From NCBI GenBank assembly GCA_903872255.1, contig CAIQJW010000269.1, forward strand, positions 1-7,939: a stretch of DNA of 7,939 nucleotides. The letters are read 5' to 3'. The notes under the pieces are model-generated. The model had not been told where the DNA came from. It saw nothing but the letters and a program-made list of their open reading frames with translations, and made no database searches. Made by a program: the position numbers and the translations under genes. Of the stretch, positions 5,490-7,939 are shown one piece after another (the stretch's first letter is position 1; each line of letters begins with the position of its first letter). This DNA comes from an uncultured delta proteobacterium. GTDB lineage: Bacteria; Desulfobacterota; Syntrophorhabdia; Syntrophorhabdales; Syntrophorhabdaceae.

Positions 5490-7939
5490 ATCCGGCCCGA
5501 CCCTGCCCGCGCGGACCTCTACCATCCAGTCCAGATTGATATATTTCCGTGCCGCACGGTCCACATCCTCTTTTGTCACTTTCTTGATAAAATTAGGATA
5601 TGTCTTGAAAAGGCCCGGGTCAAACCCGTAGAGGCAGTCGAAGCACATCGAAGATGCTTTTGCGCCGTTCGACTGCATCCTGATGTAATGATTCCCGATA
5701 ATGTAGTTCTTACCGTCTTCGATCTCCTCATCTGAAAAACCTTCATCGATTATCTTTTGTATCTCGCGCCGGGCTATGCGCTCCACATCCTTGACGAAGG
5801 CCGGGCTTGTTCCGATATATATGCCCATAGCGCCTGTTTCGTAGGCCATCTGGTTAAAGAATGTAACCGCGTATGCATAGGGATTTTCCTCTCTCAAGGC
5901 CCTGTGTATCCTGCCTCCCATACCGCTCAACGCGGCGTCGAGGACTTCCGCGGCATACCGGTCCTTATCGATAAGTCCCGGACCTGGAAAACCGAACACG
6001 ATATGCACCTGCTCGATATCTTTATTGATATTGACCCTCTGCTTTGACGGTTTCATATATATCCGCTTCAGGTCGGTCTTCGGGCCTTTCCAATCCTGAA
6101 AAAGATCTTCTACCATTTTGAAAACCTCTTTCTCGTCAATATCACCTGAGAATGCAATAACCGCCCCGCCGGGAGTGACGTATTTCCGGTAAAGGCCGGC
6201 TATTTCATCGAGCGATAACGTCTCAACGTCCTTCTCGGTGCCGATCGGATCGAAACTATAGGGATGATTGGCAAACATCGCCTCATTGAAACGCTTGAAC
6301 GTATACGATGTCGGATCGTCATCCCTCTGACGTATATCCGACATTATTTCCCTCTTTACCCGCATGAGCTCTTCATCGGTAAATGAAGATTCGACGAGGA
6401 GTTCCTTGATAAGGGGAATGACGGTTTTGATGTCCTTGCTCAAGAATTTCCCCGAAAGCCCGAAAGCGTTTCTGCCGTTGTAGGGAACCAGTGCCCCTGC
6501 AAGCATGTCTATCTGCCGTGCAATGTCCGAAGAGTTCTTACTCTTCGTCCCCTTGAGGAGCATCCGCGCGAGGACGTTGAATTCGCCGTTCTTGCCGGAT
6601 TCCTCGGCCTTTAAACCCCCCACGAAACCGATCCTGACCGAAAACGTCGGGGATGAGTCGTTCTTGTTGACGAGGCATTTCAGGCCGTTCTTAAGAACTT
6701 TTTTGTAGGGGTTAGCAACCTTTTTTGGTCCCATGATGACCGTGCGGCGGTCTTTCACGGTGAGATATTTTCCCGCTGCCCTCTTGACGTCGGCCACCGT
6801 GACCTTATCGACTGCCTTCAGGTACTTATCGATAAATTCAGGGTCTCCTGTCATGGTCGTGGAATCGCCTATCTGGCGCGCCCTTCCCTGGGCTGATTCG
6901 GCATCATAGATATAATATGCCTTGAGCATATTCTTCGCCTTGACGAGTTCCCATTCATCAATATCTTCTTTCTGCATCCGACGGATCTCGGTCTCGATCC
7001 CGCGCATGATATTCTGTGTATCGTCACCCGCATAATTGGCGTATACAACAAAAAGTCCCTCTTCCTGCGGCGTGAAGACATACGTCGATATTCCGTTGAC
7101 AAGTGCCTTGCGTTTCTTGAGGACTTCCTGCAGCCTTGAGCTTTCGCCGTCTCCCAGTATTGTCCCCAGGATATCTATCGCCGGAACGTCCGGATTGGTC
7201 CGTTTCGGGATCCCATAGGCCAGGGCAATATAATTCTCCCGGACATCCTTGTATATGATCTTCTCGGTATCACCCTTCGCGTTGCTGTGGGCAATACTCT
7301 TCGGGGATTCTTTCTTTCCCCCCTTCTCATCAGACAGGTATTTGGCTATGAGATCGTGCGCGACATCCGAATCAAAATCGCCCGTAATGACGATGGTCTG
7401 GCTTGTCGGGATATAGTGACTCCGGAAATACGTGACGATATCATCCCGTGTTATATTCTCGACTGTTTCCTTAAACCCGATGACAGGCTTTCCGTATGCC
7501 TCGCCATGATAGCTTAACGAGAAAAGCTCCTTGAATAGTTTTCGCTGGGGTTCGTCTTCCCCCATCTTTATCTCTTCAAGGACGACCTTGTGCTCCTTGG
7601 CTATCTCCTTTTCGGGAAAGGCGGGATTCTTTACCGACTCGATGAGCAGTTCAAATCCTTCACGAAAGACCATGCTCGGGATAACGATATGATAGACGGT
7701 ATTATCGAACGAGGTGAATGCATTGACGCTTCCTCCCATGGCCTCTATCTTCTTTGCGAAGTCGTTCCCCTTGATCTTGTCTGTTCCCTTGAATATAAGG
7801 TGCTCGATGAAATGCGTGATACCCGCAACTTTGTCATCTTCGTCTTTACTGCCCACGTTCATCCAGACCTGGATAGCGACAACGCCGGTATTCTTCCGCT
7901 CCTCCAAAATGTAATTCAGACCATTTTTAAGAGTATTCC
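5466..7939 (-). CDS. M16-family (pitrilysin/processing-peptidase-like) zinc metallopeptidase, two repeats fused, start outside window
   Basis: A zinc protease of family M16, probably exported and acting on peptides or small proteins in the envelope. Residues are counted from the TTG codon at 7905-7907. The first repeat carries the inverse zinc motif HFIEH (32-36), with the third ligand expected at E112 in VVLEEIKMGED, about 75 residues on. A second repeat begins at VLKNGLK (404-410). There the equivalent of HFIEH is NVLAR (444-448), so it is catalytically inactive, as usual for the second half. It keeps R672 and Y679 in RALREENPYAYA, the substrate-contacting Arg/Tyr pair spaced seven apart as in insulin-degrading enzyme. 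Both halves sit in one chain. The frame is open to the window edge, and the eleven codons before the TTG read NTLKNGLNYIL, the normal first strand of M16 proteins. So the TTG is internal, and any signal peptide lies outside the window. Confidence 0.95.
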   Translation of the reverse strand, partial: NTLKNGLNYILEERKNTGVVAIQVWMNVGSKDEDDKVAGITHFIEHLIFKGTDKIKGNDFAKKIEAMGGSVNAFTSFDNTVYHIVIPSMVFREGFELLIESVKNPAFPEKEIAKEHKVVLEEIKMGEDEPQRKLFKELFSLSYHGEAYGKPVIGFKETVENITRDDIVTYFRSHYIPTSQTIVITGDFDSDVAHDLIAKYLSDEKGGKKESPKSIAHSNAKGDTEKIIYKDVRENYIALAYGIPKRTNPDVPAIDILGTILGDGESSRLQEVLKKRKALVNGISTYVFTPQEEGLFVVYANYAGDDTQNIMRGIETEIRRMQKEDIDEWELVKAKNMLKAYYIYDAESAQGRARQIGDSTTMTGDPEFIDKYLKAVDKVTVADVKRAAGKYLTVKDRRTVIMGPKKVANPYKKVLKNGLKCLVNKNDSSPTFSVRIGFVGGLKAEESGKNGEFNVLARMLLKGTKSKNSSDIARQIDMLAGALVPYNGRNAFGLSGKFLSKDIKTVIPLIKELLVESSFTDEELMRVKREIMSDIRQRDDDPTSYTFKRFNEAMFANHPYSFDPIGTEKDVETLSLDEIAGLYRKYVTPGGAVIAFSGDIDEKEVFKMVEDLFQDWKGPKTDLKRIYMKPSKQRVNINKDIEQVHIVFGFPGPGLIDKDRYAAEVLDAALSGMGGRIHRALREENPYAYAVTFFNQMAYETGAMGIYIGTSPAFVKDVERIARREIQKIIDEGFSDEEIEDGKNYIIGNHYIRMQSNGAKASSMCFDCLYGFDPGLFKTYPNFIKKVTKEDVDRAARKYINLDWMVEVRAGRVGPDKKQGTGK

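Noticed and set aside
1..7939. CRISPR array, insertion sequence, phage or toxin-antitoxin content
   Set aside because: No regularly spaced repeats, transposase motifs, att-like duplications or small paired genes are visible; all coding space is filled by six conserved housekeeping-type genes.

Overview
The window reads as ordinary, compact bacterial chromosome of about 50% G+C by eye, with short intergenic spaces, strong Shine-Dalgarno sites and a recognisable intrinsic terminator. Protein content (an ETF pair with a short-chain CoA module, a sugar aminotransferase, and a long fused M16 peptidase) suggests an anaerobic, possibly syntrophic, Gram-negative bacterium of the Desulfobacterota / former Deltaproteobacteria type. 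That placement is inferred from protein style only; there is no rRNA or other marker here.

Region 1 (68-4062, minus strand) is a four-gene operon transcribed right to left: a thiolase (acetyl-CoA C-acetyltransferase type, 2710-3993), a crotonase / 3-hydroxybutyryl-CoA dehydratase (1928-2707), etfB (1110-1907) and etfA (106-1089). A good sigma70-like promoter (4034-4062) precedes the thiolase and a strong 12-bp hairpin with a T run (68-101) follows etfA. The genes are 2, 20 and 20 nt apart. Together they cover hydration and thiolysis (or the reverse condensation) of C4-acyl-CoA esters, plus the flavoprotein that carries electrons from an acyl-CoA dehydrogenase. The 3-hydroxyacyl-CoA dehydrogenase and the acyl-CoA dehydrogenase needed to complete the pathway are not in the window.

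Region 2 (3994-4319) is a 326-bp divergent intergenic region. It holds the operon promoter, a weaker candidate promoter for the plus-strand gene, and several inverted repeats: one at the predicted operon start site, one 8-bp pair around an inner stem at 4110-4150, and an 8-bp palindrome at 4267-4274. No small gene in it is convincing.

Region 3 (4320-5456, plus strand) is a single DegT/DnrJ/EryC1-family PLP sugar aminotransferase with no sugar-pathway neighbours in view.

Region 4 (5466-7939, minus strand) is a two-repeat M16 zinc metallopeptidase, converging on the aminotransferase with only 9 nt between stop codons. Its frame stays open to the window edge, so its true start lies outside.

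I did not find a clearly new biological system. The points most worth checking are the extra ~35-residue segment in the thiolase, the non-canonical nucleotide-site motif in EtfB, and the structured intergenic region.
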